A stretch of 17,697 bases of DNA. Origin: Eimeria necatrix. Its lineage: Eukaryota > Apicomplexa > Conoidasida > Eucoccidiorida > Eimeriidae. The DNA is taken from the NCBI RefSeq assembly GCF_000499385.1, contig NW_013654636.1, forward strand, positions 1-17,697, in the 5' to 3' direction. The notes beneath the pieces are model-generated. The model did no database searches. It worked only from the letters and a program-made list of their open reading frames with translations, and had not been told where the DNA came from. Positions 1 through 8,001 of the stretch are shown here, piece by piece. Position 1 is the stretch's first letter; every line of letters starts with the position of its first letter. Both the position numbers and the translations under genes were made by a program.

Positions 1-22
1 TGTGCTCTGTTTGGATTTTCAG

Positions 23-272
23 GGGAGAGGAGTGGCAGAAGATTGTTCATGCTATAGTTGGTACTGAGGAGGGCAACGGGGTTTCCCCGTTCAGGCCATC
101 ATTGGCAGTTGGGTTCATCACGATGCTGTTTGCGTACGGTCTTTTTCAGGCCTTTAGCCTCTTGGCAGTGTGCGTGCACGCACTAGACGGGCTTATTGCT
201 GGCTATCTCACCAAGCTACTAATCCAGCATACGAGAGCAAGAGGCTTCTGGTGTTTTATTGTCTGTGTTTAG
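23..272 (+). CDS. SAG surface antigen A, last exon only, with lost stop codon
   Basis: This is the final exon (exon 4) of a SAG gene whose first three exons lie left of the window. Bases 1-22 are the end of intron 3, with a pyrimidine-rich tract and CAG acceptor. The exon begins in phase 2 and encodes GEEWQKIVHAIVGTEEG, then a small-residue/proline stretch and a hydrophobic tail ending MLFAYGLF, the usual GPI signal. In the sister copies a stop codon follows this F at once; here codon 147-149 is CAG. Translation would continue 41 codons to TAG at 270-272, through sequence that is 3' noncoding in the other copies. The tail includes charged and polar residues. GPI signals must end the protein, so anchoring may be impaired (inference). 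It could be a pseudogene, a secreted or transmembrane variant, or a sequencing difference. The exon identity is sure; the status of the whole gene cannot be judged. Confidence 0.8.
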
Positions 273-977
273 GAGTGCAGAAGATAAACCATTTTTAGAC
301 CCTGCAGAGATGCGCCACGAGCAGGTGCTGGCGATGCACGCCATGTGCTATCAGGTTCCACTTTCGATATTCTGCCGACGTGTTTATGGCTTGTAGTCCC
401 GAGTGTCTTCGAGATTGCTGCCGATACCTAGCCCATGTTTAGGTGTATCTAGTGATATTGGTGATGCGCTGGTGGCGTAAATCTTGGCTGTTTCTTTGGT
501 GAGGTTGACACTGGGTCACTTCTTGAGGTCACTTTAACGGCGCAGCCTTGAGTCGTCGCATGTTTTTGTGCCCTTATTCTTAAGGAAGCACTTAAGTGGA
601 ACGCTGTCGTAACATTTTGAATCTACTCGTTTAGAGATACATCCTGTCTGCGTTTCCTCACTCATTGAGCGTCCATGGGTTGCTGACGTCGCCTAACGGG
701 AAGAAATTTGACAGTGGGCTTATTTTCTCACCACATTGCTATTTATAGTCTTTGTAAACGAAAACTGTGTAAACTAAATGTTTTGGGGAACATTTGCGCG
801 TGCATCAATTTGACCCGCCGGTGTGCAACGCACTCCAGACATAAACTCGTGCTGTGCGGCGTTTCTTACTCTCTGGTACCTCAATGTGATGCGAAAAAGC
901 ACGCACTTCACGGCAGGACGGTAAAGTTAGGTTTCCTAAGAAGATGCTCTGCGCTTTGGCTGCGCTCTGGTCGCTGT

Positions 978-1004
978 AGATCTTCAGAGGTGAAGCGGTG
1001 ACCC
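978..1004 (+). promoter_or_regulatory. Distal conserved block upstream of B
   Basis: AGATCTTCAGAGGTGAAGCG followed by GTGACCC, 276-302 bases before the ATG. The core AGATCT...GTGATGCGGTGACCC recurs at a similar distance before C, D, E and G, nearer before H, and is not clear before F. It could be an upstream regulatory element, or simply shared ancestry of the duplicated unit. Confidence 0.4.
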
Positions 1005-1211
1005 AGATCAACAGAACCTTTACGGCACGCTGCGTAGATCATGAGAGGCGACGCCATGTGCAGCACAGCTAGTAACAAGTCAAGATATATTGCTACTTAA
1101 ATTCCATAATCTTGAAAAAACTATGAAGGGGAAAATTTGCAATAAGCGAGCGCTGCTACGCAGACGCAGCCCTCAGATGCCCTCCGCCCTTTCGCCGACG
1201 AGGGAACCCTC

Positions 1212-1240
1212 CTCACTAACTCTTCCACAAGATATTTCTG
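1212..1240 (+). promoter_or_regulatory. Proximal conserved block upstream of B (candidate promoter/5' UTR element)
   Basis: CTCACTAACTCTTCCACAAG followed by ATATTTCTG, ending about 40 bases before the ATG. The pattern CAC(T/C)AA(C/T)TC(T/C)(T/C)CC plus a short AT-rich stretch recurs 35-70 bases before the start codon in all seven visible 5' ends, on either strand. Its role is inference: a transcription start region or core promoter is most likely. Confidence 0.5.
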
Positions 1241-1279
1241 TAGCCCTCCCTTTTTAGGACATTATTTTAGTAGCCAAAA

Positions 1280-2432
1280 ATGTTTCGTCTCGTTTGCATT
1301 GCTCTTGGTGTTGTGTCCGTGTTGTATGGACACGAGGCAGCAGGTGCCAGCACAACTGGAAAAGCTGGTAGGCAAGTAACTCCTGTCTTTTCTCCTTTAA
1401 TAGGGAACACTCTTCCTATTCCAGAGTAGGAAACTCTTTCTTTTAAAATGTTTCTGTGTGTGTCGGAAATTCCTTTCAGAGACGCTCAACTGCTTGGCCG
1501 ATATGAACGAGGCCAGGACAGCCGCTGGGCTCGCCAAGTTTGGGGAGCCATCTAGTGAAAAGCAAAAGCTGCCGCCAAGCCCCCTTCTGAAAGAAACCGT
1601 GGACCCCACAAATTTATGGAACCAAATATGCAAAATAATAACAGCGGTTAGTCTCTTCACAAGCGCACTGTAGTTCGGAGTCTATTTGGCATGTCAGCGT
1701 CTTCTAGATGACAACATATGTAGGAAGAGATGGCACGTTTGTCTTGGTTTGCATTCCATTATGTGAAGGAAGAAGAAAATAGCACTGAAGCCGAAAAATT
1801 AGAGGGAACCTTCGCGTACTATCCCGGCAGCAAGGACTGCAAAGCGGCAGTGCAATATTGGAAGGACGGTTTTTCGCTCTTCAATAACAAGCTGCCCCCA
1901 ACGTACACAACTTCGAACCAGTCTGAAGTCTATAACAACAGGGCCGTCTCCTTTGTCTCCCTCTATAACCCTCAGACGAGCCCTGTAGCCAGCTGTGCCT
2001 TTGTCACCTGCACAAAAGGAGCCGGGTCTGTTGCTTCAGCCCTGTCAAGAAGCGACGAAAGGCGGACATTAAGAAGGCTTCAAGGTGAAGAGGAACCTAC
2101 TACTGCCATCATCTGCTTGACGAATCCTAAGGCGCTGATTACTGATGCGGCGCCATTCCAGTGAGAATACACCCCCAGACCACCGGTGTGGCTTCATAAG
2201 GCCCAAAGCGCATCAGAAACTTAGCGCGAGTGTGACTTTTATATGTAGCACTTGTTTTCATGGAGCTAAGTGATCGTGTGTATTGTGCTATGGTCGGGTT
2301 TGCAGGGAAGATGAATGGCAGAAGATTGTTCATGCAATAGTTGGTACTGAGGAGGGCACCGGGGCTTCCCCGGTTAGGCCGTCTCTTACACTGGGGTTTA
2401 TAATGATGATTTTTGCTTACACTCTTTTTTAA
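1280..2432 (+). CDS. SAG family surface antigen B (GPI-anchored), intact, 4 exons
   Basis: Exons are 1280-1367, 1480-1646, 1769-2160 and 2306-2432, totalling 774 nt for 257 residues. Introns start GT and end AG, with phases 1, 0, 2. Residues 1 to about 23 form a signal peptide (MFRLVCIALGVVSVLYG). The mature part has six cysteines: 34, 80, 109, 161, 166 and 201, expected as three disulfides. Landmarks are LNCLADMNEARTAAGL (32-47), LWNQIC (75-80), FAYYPG (100-105), KDCKAAVQYWKDGFSLFNN (107-125), VSLYNP (148-153) and CLTNP (201-205). EDEWQKIVHAIVG follows at 217-229, then the hydrophobic GPI signal 242-257. Eimeria SAGs coat sporozoites and merozoites and are GPI-linked; the solved SAG19 structure is reported to have a CAP-like fold (established knowledge). 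The start is the ATG aligned with the sisters, 3 bases after a run of A. The only uncertain splice site is the AAG acceptor of exon 3, where an upstream TAG would add about 15 residues. Confidence 0.9.
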
Positions 2433-3270
2433 GCTCTCAGATTGTGTCCAGGATGCAGTCACGGGCAGTGCGCAGGCTTATTCTTGGTCTTCTCACCGAA
2501 TTAATATTCCAGCGCGCGGGAACGAGATGTTTCTCTTAGTGTTTTATCGTTTTCATTAAGGAGTGCAGAAGATGAACAATTTTTAGTCCATGCAGAGTGG
2601 TGCCACGAGCAGGTGCTGGCGGTGCACACCATTTGCTGTTAGGTTCCATTTTCAATATTCTCCAGACGTATTTATGGCCTCTAGTGCTACGTATATTCGG
2701 GAGTGCTGCCGATACCTTGCCTATGTTTAGCTCTGTCTAGCGATATTGGTGACGTACTGCTGGTGTATACCGTGGCTGCTTCTCTGGCCAGGCTGAACCT
2801 CATCAATCTAGGACACTTCCCGAGGTAACTTTGGAGGAGGAGCCTTGTGTCGCTGCATGCCTCTGCTTCCTTATTGCCAAGGAAGAGTTTAATTCGAACA
2901 TTTTGAAGACACTTGAAGTTTACTCGTGCAGAGAAGTATCCTGTCTTGTTTTTCCTAAGCATTAAGCGTCCATGGGCTGCCGACGTCGCTTAACCGAAAA
3001 CAATTCGAACGTGGGCTTGTTTTCCCGTTAAGCCATTGTTTATAGTTTGTCTAGAAAGGAGAATGTGCAAAGTAAATGTTTTAGTGGACATTCACGCTTG
3101 CGTCTGTTTCACCCGCCGGCATGTAACGTATCCCAGACGTGCACTCGTGCTATGCGGCGTCTGTTACTCTCTGGTAGGTCAATGCAAAAACACACGCAAT
3201 TTACTGCAGGACGGTATAGTCAGGGCTTTTAAGAAGATGCTCTGTGGTCTGGCTGCGCAGTAGTCGCTGT

Positions 3271-3296
3271 AGATCTATGTGGGAGTGCGGTGACCC
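3271..3296 (+). promoter_or_regulatory. Distal conserved block upstream of C
   Basis: AGATCTATGTGGGAGTGCGG then TGACCC, 274-299 bases before the start. The sequence on both sides also matches the B spacer. Confidence 0.4.
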
Positions 3297-3504
3297 AGAT
3301 AAACAGAACCTTTGCGGCACGCGGCATAGACCACGAGGAGCCACGCCAGATGCAGCACAGTTACTAACGAAACAATTTATATTGTTGCTCAGCTTTCATG
3401 GCCCTTGAAAAGGGTATGAAGAAGAAATTTGTGATAAGTGAGCGCTGCTACGCAGACGCAGCCCTCAGGCGCCCTATGCCCTTTCGTCGACGAGCGAGGA
3501 GTGC

Positions 3505-3532
3505 TGACCAACTCCTCCAAAAGATATTTCTT
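3505..3532 (+). promoter_or_regulatory. Proximal conserved block upstream of C
   Basis: TGACCAACTCCTCCAAAAGA then TATTTCTT, 38-65 bases before the C start codon. It is very close to the G version, including the following CCCTCCCTTTATGT. Confidence 0.5.
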
Positions 3533-3569
3533 TAACCCTCCCTTTATGTTATTACTTTACTGGTCAACG

Positions 3570-4711
3570 ATGCTTCATCGAATTTGTACTGCGCTCGCTG
3601 CTGTGTCCATGTTCTATGGACACGAGGCAGCAAGTGCTAGCACAACTGGAAAAGCTGGTATGCCTGTAACTCCTGTCTTTTCGTTGTTTATGGGGCAAGA
3701 CTCTTCCTATTTCAGGATAGCAGTCTCCTTTATTCGAACAGTTCTTGTGTGTGTCGGAGTTTCCCTTCAGAGACGCTCAATTGCTTGGCCGAAATGAATG
3801 AGGCCAGGACAGCAGCTGGACTCGCCCAGTTTGAGGAGGCATCTAATGATAAGCAAAAACTGCCGCAAAGCACCACTTTAAAAGAAGCAATAAACGCTGG
3901 CACTTTATGGAACGAAATCTGCACAATAATAACAACGGTTAGTCTCTTCACAAGCGCAGCTCTCTCGGGAGTTTATTTAGCCACTCGAAGTCTTATAGAT
4001 GACGGCGCGTGTAGCGAGAGATGGCAGGCTTGTCTTGTTTTGCATTCTACTATGTTAAGGAGGAAAGCAACAGCGCTGAAGCCGAAAAATTAGAGGGGAC
4101 CTTCGCGTACTACCCCGGCAAAAAGGACTGCAAAGCGGCAGTCCAGCACTGGAAGGACGGATTTTCGCTCTTCAATAACCAGCTGCCCCCAACGTACACA
4201 GCATTAAATAACCCTGCGGTGTACACCGACAGGGCTGTTTCCTTTATTGCCCTCTATAACCCTAAAGCGAGTCCTGTAGCCAGCTGTGCCTTTGTCACCT
4301 GCACAACAGCAAGCGAGTTTGCTGCCCCAGCCCTCTCAAAAGGCAAGGAAGGGCCAACATTAAGGAGCCTCGGAGATGGAGCTCAAACAACTACTGCCGT
4401 TATTTGCTTGACGAATCCGAAGGCGCTGACTACTGGGGCGGCGCCATTCAAGTGGGAATACACCCTAAGACAATAGACTCCGCGGCATAGGGCCCAAAGT
4501 GCACACAGATGTGACTTTCATGTGCCTCACTTGCTTCCTTGGAGCTAGGTGATCGTGTGTATTGTGCTGTATCTGGATTTTCAGGGAAGATGAATGGCAG
4601 AAGATTGTTCAATCTATAGTTGGTACTGAGGAGGGCAATGGGGTTTCCCCGGTAAAGCCGTCATTGGAACTTGGGTTGATTTTGCTGCTTTTCGCGTATG
4701 GTCTTTTTTAA
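3570..4711 (+). CDS. SAG family surface antigen C (GPI-anchored), intact, 4 exons
   Basis: Exons are 3570-3657, 3771-3937, 4060-4451 and 4585-4711: 774 nt, 257 residues, with exon lengths identical to copy B. The signal peptide reads MLHRICTALAAVSMFYG and is followed by the short S/T/G linker seen in all copies. Exon 2 gives ETLNCLAEMNEARTAAGL and LWNEIC. Exon 3 gives GTFAYYPGKKDCKAAVQHW, IALYNP, the paired cysteines SCAFVTC and the last cysteine in VICLTNP. Exon 4 gives EDEWQKIVQSIVG and the hydrophobic end LLLFAYGLF before TAA at 4709-4711. An in-frame ATG at 3546 would add eight residues (MLLLYWST), but the aligned position in the other copies is 3570, so I chose that. B and C are close paralogs in the same tandem arm; the segment between cysteines five and six (about residues 167-197) differs most. 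The role is inferred as a parasite surface antigen from family membership. Confidence 0.9.
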
Positions 4712-4965
4712 GCTCTCAGCCTGTGTGCAGGGTGCCGGTACCGGACAGATTTATCATCGGGCGCCCCGCCGAATAAGCCATCCAGCACACGTGATCAGAA
4801 GGTTTCTCTTGGTGCTTTATCGTATCTGTTGAGGAATGCAGAAGATGGAGCTTTTCTAGCCTCTGCAGAGACCTTCCACGAGCAGGTGCTGGCGATGCAC
4901 GCTCTATGCTGTCATGCCCTATTTTCGATATTCTCGATGCGTATTTATTGCTCCTAAATATATTA

Positions 4966-5021
4966 TACAACGCTTCCGATGGTCAGCACTGGTTACAACG
5001 CTTCCGATAGTCAGCACTGGT
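4966..5021 (+). repeat. 28-bp tandem duplication
   Basis: Two adjacent 28-base copies, 4966-4993 and 4994-5021, differ at one base (GATGGTC against GATAGTC). Each runs from TACAACGCTTCCGAT to GTCAGCACTGGT. Only one equivalent of this sequence occurs at the matching place in the other spacers, so the duplication is local to this unit and probably recent. Confidence 0.85.
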
Positions 5022-5560
5022 TTAAGTGTACCCTGAGATATCGGTGAGTGACAATTTTATACCGCAGCTGGCTGCTTGACCAGGTTGAGCCTTGTCATGC
5101 TATGTCGCTTCCCGAAGTTACTTTAAGGGAGCGGGCTTGTGTCACTGCATTCCTTTGTATCCTCATTCTCAGGAACTTATTTGAGTTGAGTGCATTGTAG
5201 ATATTTTGAATGTACTCTTGCATAGATATAGCCTGTCTCGGGTTCCTCACTCCTTGGGAGTCGACGGCTCGCCGCGACGCACGGCCAACAGAAAAAAATT
5301 CGGAAGATACATCTTTCCCCTTCCTTAAAGGAAATAATACGTTCGTAAAGAGGTCTTGCCAAGGTGAACATTTGCGCGTACATCAATTTAACCTGCTGGT
5401 GTGTGTAACGCACTGACAAGCATTCCTGCCATGGGGCGCTTCTTGGTCTCTGGCGCGTCAGTACAAACAAGCACGCATCTAACAACGGGGCACTAGAGTT
5501 AGGCCTCTTAGGACAAGTAAAAATTCCTGTTCGTTCAACGTGTTGTGGGCGCTGTAGATA

Positions 5561-5587
5561 GATCTTTGGGGGTGATGCGGTGGAGCA
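5561..5587 (+). promoter_or_regulatory. Distal conserved block upstream of D
   Basis: AGATCTTTGGGGGTGATGCG then GTGGAGC, 279-305 bases before the start; the final ACCC of other copies is changed. Confidence 0.38.
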
Positions 5588-5802
5588 GATCAATAGAAAC
5601 TTTAAGGCACGCGATGAAGATCAGGAAAGGTAAAGCCGAATGGGACGTAGTTACCAACAAAACAAGATATTTGTTTGCCTAATCTGAATGAGTCTGAAAA
5701 AGAAGATGACGTAGAAAAAACGTATTATCAAGAAGCGCAGCCGCTCCAATGCAGCCCATTGGTGTCTCCTACTACACTGCCATCCGTTGAAAAAGAAACG
5801 AA

Positions 5803-5831
5803 GTTCACCAATTCCTCCCAAAATTTATTTC
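5803..5831 (+). promoter_or_regulatory. Proximal conserved block upstream of D
   Basis: GTTCACCAATTCCTCCCAAA then ATTTATTTC, 35-63 bases before the D start. It is well preserved although D is a pseudogene, so D may still be transcribed. Confidence 0.45.
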
Positions 5832-5865
5832 TTTGTCCTTTTTTACTATTAAGTTTTTGTAGAAC

Positions 5866-7046
5866 ATGATTTGCCCCCGTTTTATTGTAGTTGTTGCCTT
5901 ATGTGTGTTCTCTGGACACAAGGCAGTATCTGCGAACACAACTGGAACAGCAACTGGAACAGCAGGTAAGCGCATTGCTTGTGTCTTTTCCCCAAATTGA
6001 CCCACGATTTCTGGTTTTTCTGATGTCCCAACCTAAAACGCTGTTCGGTCTTCACAGATTTCTTGTTCGTGTTAGATTTTCCCCTCAGAAACGCTTGATT
6101 GCTTGGCCTCGATGAACGAGCTGAGGAGAGCCGCGGGACTTGCTGAGTTTAAGGAGGCAGAGGAACAAGATCAAATACTGCCGAAACATGCCGCCGGTAG
6201 AACTGACATAATAGCCGCCAATTTGTAGAGGGAAATTTTCCAAGAAATAGCGGGGGTAAGCCGCGTCATGAGCGCACTGGCATCGCGAGTTCCGGTATTC
6301 TTAGCCGAACTAAGTCATGCAGACTACGGCTCATTTAGGATAAGACGCCCTGTTTCCCTTGATTTTCGTGTTACAATGTGAAGACTGACAGCGCGGGGAC
6401 TGAACCAAAAAAGTTGAAGGGAACCTTCGCGTATTACCCTGGCAAAAAAGACTGCAAAACTGCAGTTCAGCACTGGAGTAATGGGTTTTCGTTCTTCAGT
6501 AGCAAGCTGCCTCCAACATACACAGATTCGAACCAGCCTGATGTCTATACCGACCAGGCTGTTTCCTTTGTTGCCCTCTATAACCCCAAGGCGAATCTTG
6601 TAGCCAGCTGCGCCTTTGTCACGTGCACAGAAGGAGCCGAATTCGCTGCCCCAGAGCTGTCGAGTAGGCACGAAGAGCGGACATTAAGAAGGCTTCGAGG
6701 TGAAGAGGAACCTGCTACAAGCGTTATATGCTTGGCGAATCGGAAAGCATTGAACTCAGGAGACGCGCCATTCAAGTAGGAGCACACCTCAAGGTTACAA
6801 ACCCGGCTGCATAAGAGTCGAAGTGCATCGGAAACTTAGCATAAGCGTAACCTGCATATGTGACTCTTGCACCCGTGGTGGTAGTTCACCAATGGATTGT
6901 GCTGTATTTGGATTTACGGGGAAGAGGAGTGGCAGAAGATTGTTCGTGCTATAGTTGGTCCTGAGGAAGGCGACGTTGTCCCGCCTGTTAGGCCGTCACT
7001 GGCAGTTGGATTCGTAATGATGCTTTTCGCCTACGGTCTTCCTTAG
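5866..7046 (+). pseudogene. SAG family gene D, pseudogene (nonsense codon, lost cysteine, lost splice acceptor)
   Basis: The four-exon structure can be traced as 5866-5965, 6089-6255, 6384-6775 and 6920-7046. Exon 1 encodes a signal peptide (MICPRFIVVVALCVFSG) and carries a 12-base in-frame duplication. In exon 2 the conserved tryptophan codon (TGG in LWNQIC) is TAG at 6226-6228, so translation would stop after 79 residues. Four codons later the conserved cysteine is TTC (phenylalanine). The acceptor before exon 4 reads TACGG at 6915-6919 where sisters have TTCAG, so its AG is gone. Exons 3 and 4 are otherwise open and of standard length (392 and 127 nt), with FAYYPGKKDC, FVALYNP, SCAFVTC and EEEWQKIVRAIVG, ending TAG at 7044-7046. 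Several independent lesions make a sequencing error unlikely. Exon 2 and the start of intron 2 look like copy E, while exon 3 looks like copy B. Confidence 0.88.
5941..5964 (+). repeat. 12-bp in-frame duplication in exon 1 of D
   Basis: ACTGGAACAGCA occurs twice in tandem (5941-5952, 5953-5964), adding TGTA to the linker after the signal peptide. This explains why exon 1 of D is 100 nt against 88 nt in all other visible copies. Confidence 0.9.
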
Positions 7047-8001
7047 GTTGTCGGCCTTTGTGCAGAGTGTCGGCACTGGATGGGCTTGTCGTCGGCAGTC
7101 TCCCTGAACAAATTGCCGAGCACGCGCGACCAAAAGGTTTCTTTTGGTGTTTTATCATTTATGTTAAGGATTGCAGGAGATAAACTACTTTGAATCCCTG
7201 CAGACGGATGCCACGAGCAGCTGCTGACGATGCTGCCAGCTGCCGCTTCCGGTGCTGGGAGACGTGTTCCTGGCAACTAGGGCTCAGTGTTTTCCATGTC
7301 CCTTCCTCCGGCAGACTAAAATGCAAGGACAATGCAGTACGATATTTTCAGCCCCATGTGTTCCAGCAGCATACATGCACGAACGGCGAGAAGCACCAGC
7401 ATGTTACCTACGAGACCCTTGCGTGCTGTGGCACCGTGGGACGACTTAATTATCAAGTTGGAGGGAATCGCTGCTATAAACTGCAATGGCAACCCACTGT
7501 TGATAACAAACAATCAATGATATTTCTTCATGGCGCTATGGCCAAAATATCTACAATGCTGTGCAATTTTTCTCTCCGTGACCAGTTGAATAAACATGCC
7601 ATGAAACATGCCTACCTCTTTCAAGGGACTACATGGAGTGACGTAGTGCGAGAAGGCTCAACCTCACCAAAGATGCAGCCATAGTATACACCACCAGTAT
7701 ATCACCAATATCGCTACACCCACATAGGTAGACTCAGCATCGGCAGCCATGCTGAAGACACCTAGGACTAGTGGGCATAAATACGTATGGAGAATATTAG
7801 AAATGGCACCTGGCAGCACATGGCGTGCATCGCCAGCTCCTGCTCGTGGCGCCTCTATGCAGGGGCTAAAAATGGCTTATCTTTTGCACCCTTCAATGCA
7901 GATGATAAAACACCAAAAGAAGCATTTCGGTCTTGCGTGCTGGACTGCTGGACTAAGGGTAAGTCTATCCAGTGCCTGGATCCTGCGCAGTGGCTGACAG
8001 C
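7047..8001. repeat. Convergent spacer between D and E with the inversion junction
   Basis: Two 3' flanks meet tail to tail here. On the left, 7047 to about 7300 matches the plus-strand downstream blocks of A, B and C (CCACGAGCAGCTGCTGACGA near 7210; GACGTGTTCCTGGC near 7261). On the right, 8001 down to about 7535 matches the same blocks on the minus strand (CGCCAGCTCCTGCTCGTGGC near 7832-7851; CACCAATATCGCT near 7703-7715). The intervening 7300-7535 shows no clear match to either arm. A 164-codon open frame at 7190-7684 crosses both homologous flank and junction and is not conserved, so I do not call it a gene. Confidence 0.75.

Larger units (their letters stand above)
273..1279 (+). repeat. 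Spacer unit between A and B, homologous to the other array spacers
   Basis: About 1 kb without a gene. It begins as the 3' flank of A with a block containing GCCACGAGCAGGTGCTGGCG (about 314-333) that recurs after every copy. A block with GATATTGGTGATG (453-465) follows, also shared. The middle (716-905) aligns by eye with 3012-3200 of the next spacer, including CTTACTCTCTGGTA-like sequence. The last 300 bases hold two conserved upstream blocks, listed separately. Small open frames here are not conserved between spacers, so I see no coding capacity. Confidence 0.75.
2433..3569 (+). repeat. Spacer unit between B and C
   Basis: The spacer is 1,137 bases and collinear with the A-B spacer: the downstream block with CACGAGCAGGTGCTGGCG near 2604-2621, GCGATATTGGTGACG near 2742-2756, the middle block 3012-3200, and upstream blocks near 3271 and 3505. 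The segment from about 3430 to 3540, with GAGCGCTGCTACGCAGACGC, is nearly the same as 1149-1170 before B, so B and C share recent upstream sequence. No gene is supported. Confidence 0.75.
4712..5865 (+). repeat. Spacer unit between C and D
   Basis: The spacer is 1,154 bases, in the same order as the two preceding spacers but more diverged. It contains the block CCACGAGCAGGTGCTGGCGA near 4877-4896 and a damaged form of the GATATTGGTGATG block near 5037-5047, preceded by a local 28-base tandem duplication. The sequence before D (about 5690-5800) has lost the GAGCGCTGCTACGCAG segment seen before B and C. No gene is supported. Confidence 0.7.

Noticed and set aside
3546..3569. Upstream in-frame ATG for gene C
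   Set aside because: It lies in the leader that is noncoding in the other copies (the matching part of G is not opened by an ATG in frame), and the downstream ATG aligns with all sister starts.
7190..7684. Open frame of 164 codons on the plus strand in the convergent spacer
   Set aside because: It runs through homologous 3' flank sequence and the junction; the frame is not conserved in other spacers and the protein has no recognised motif.
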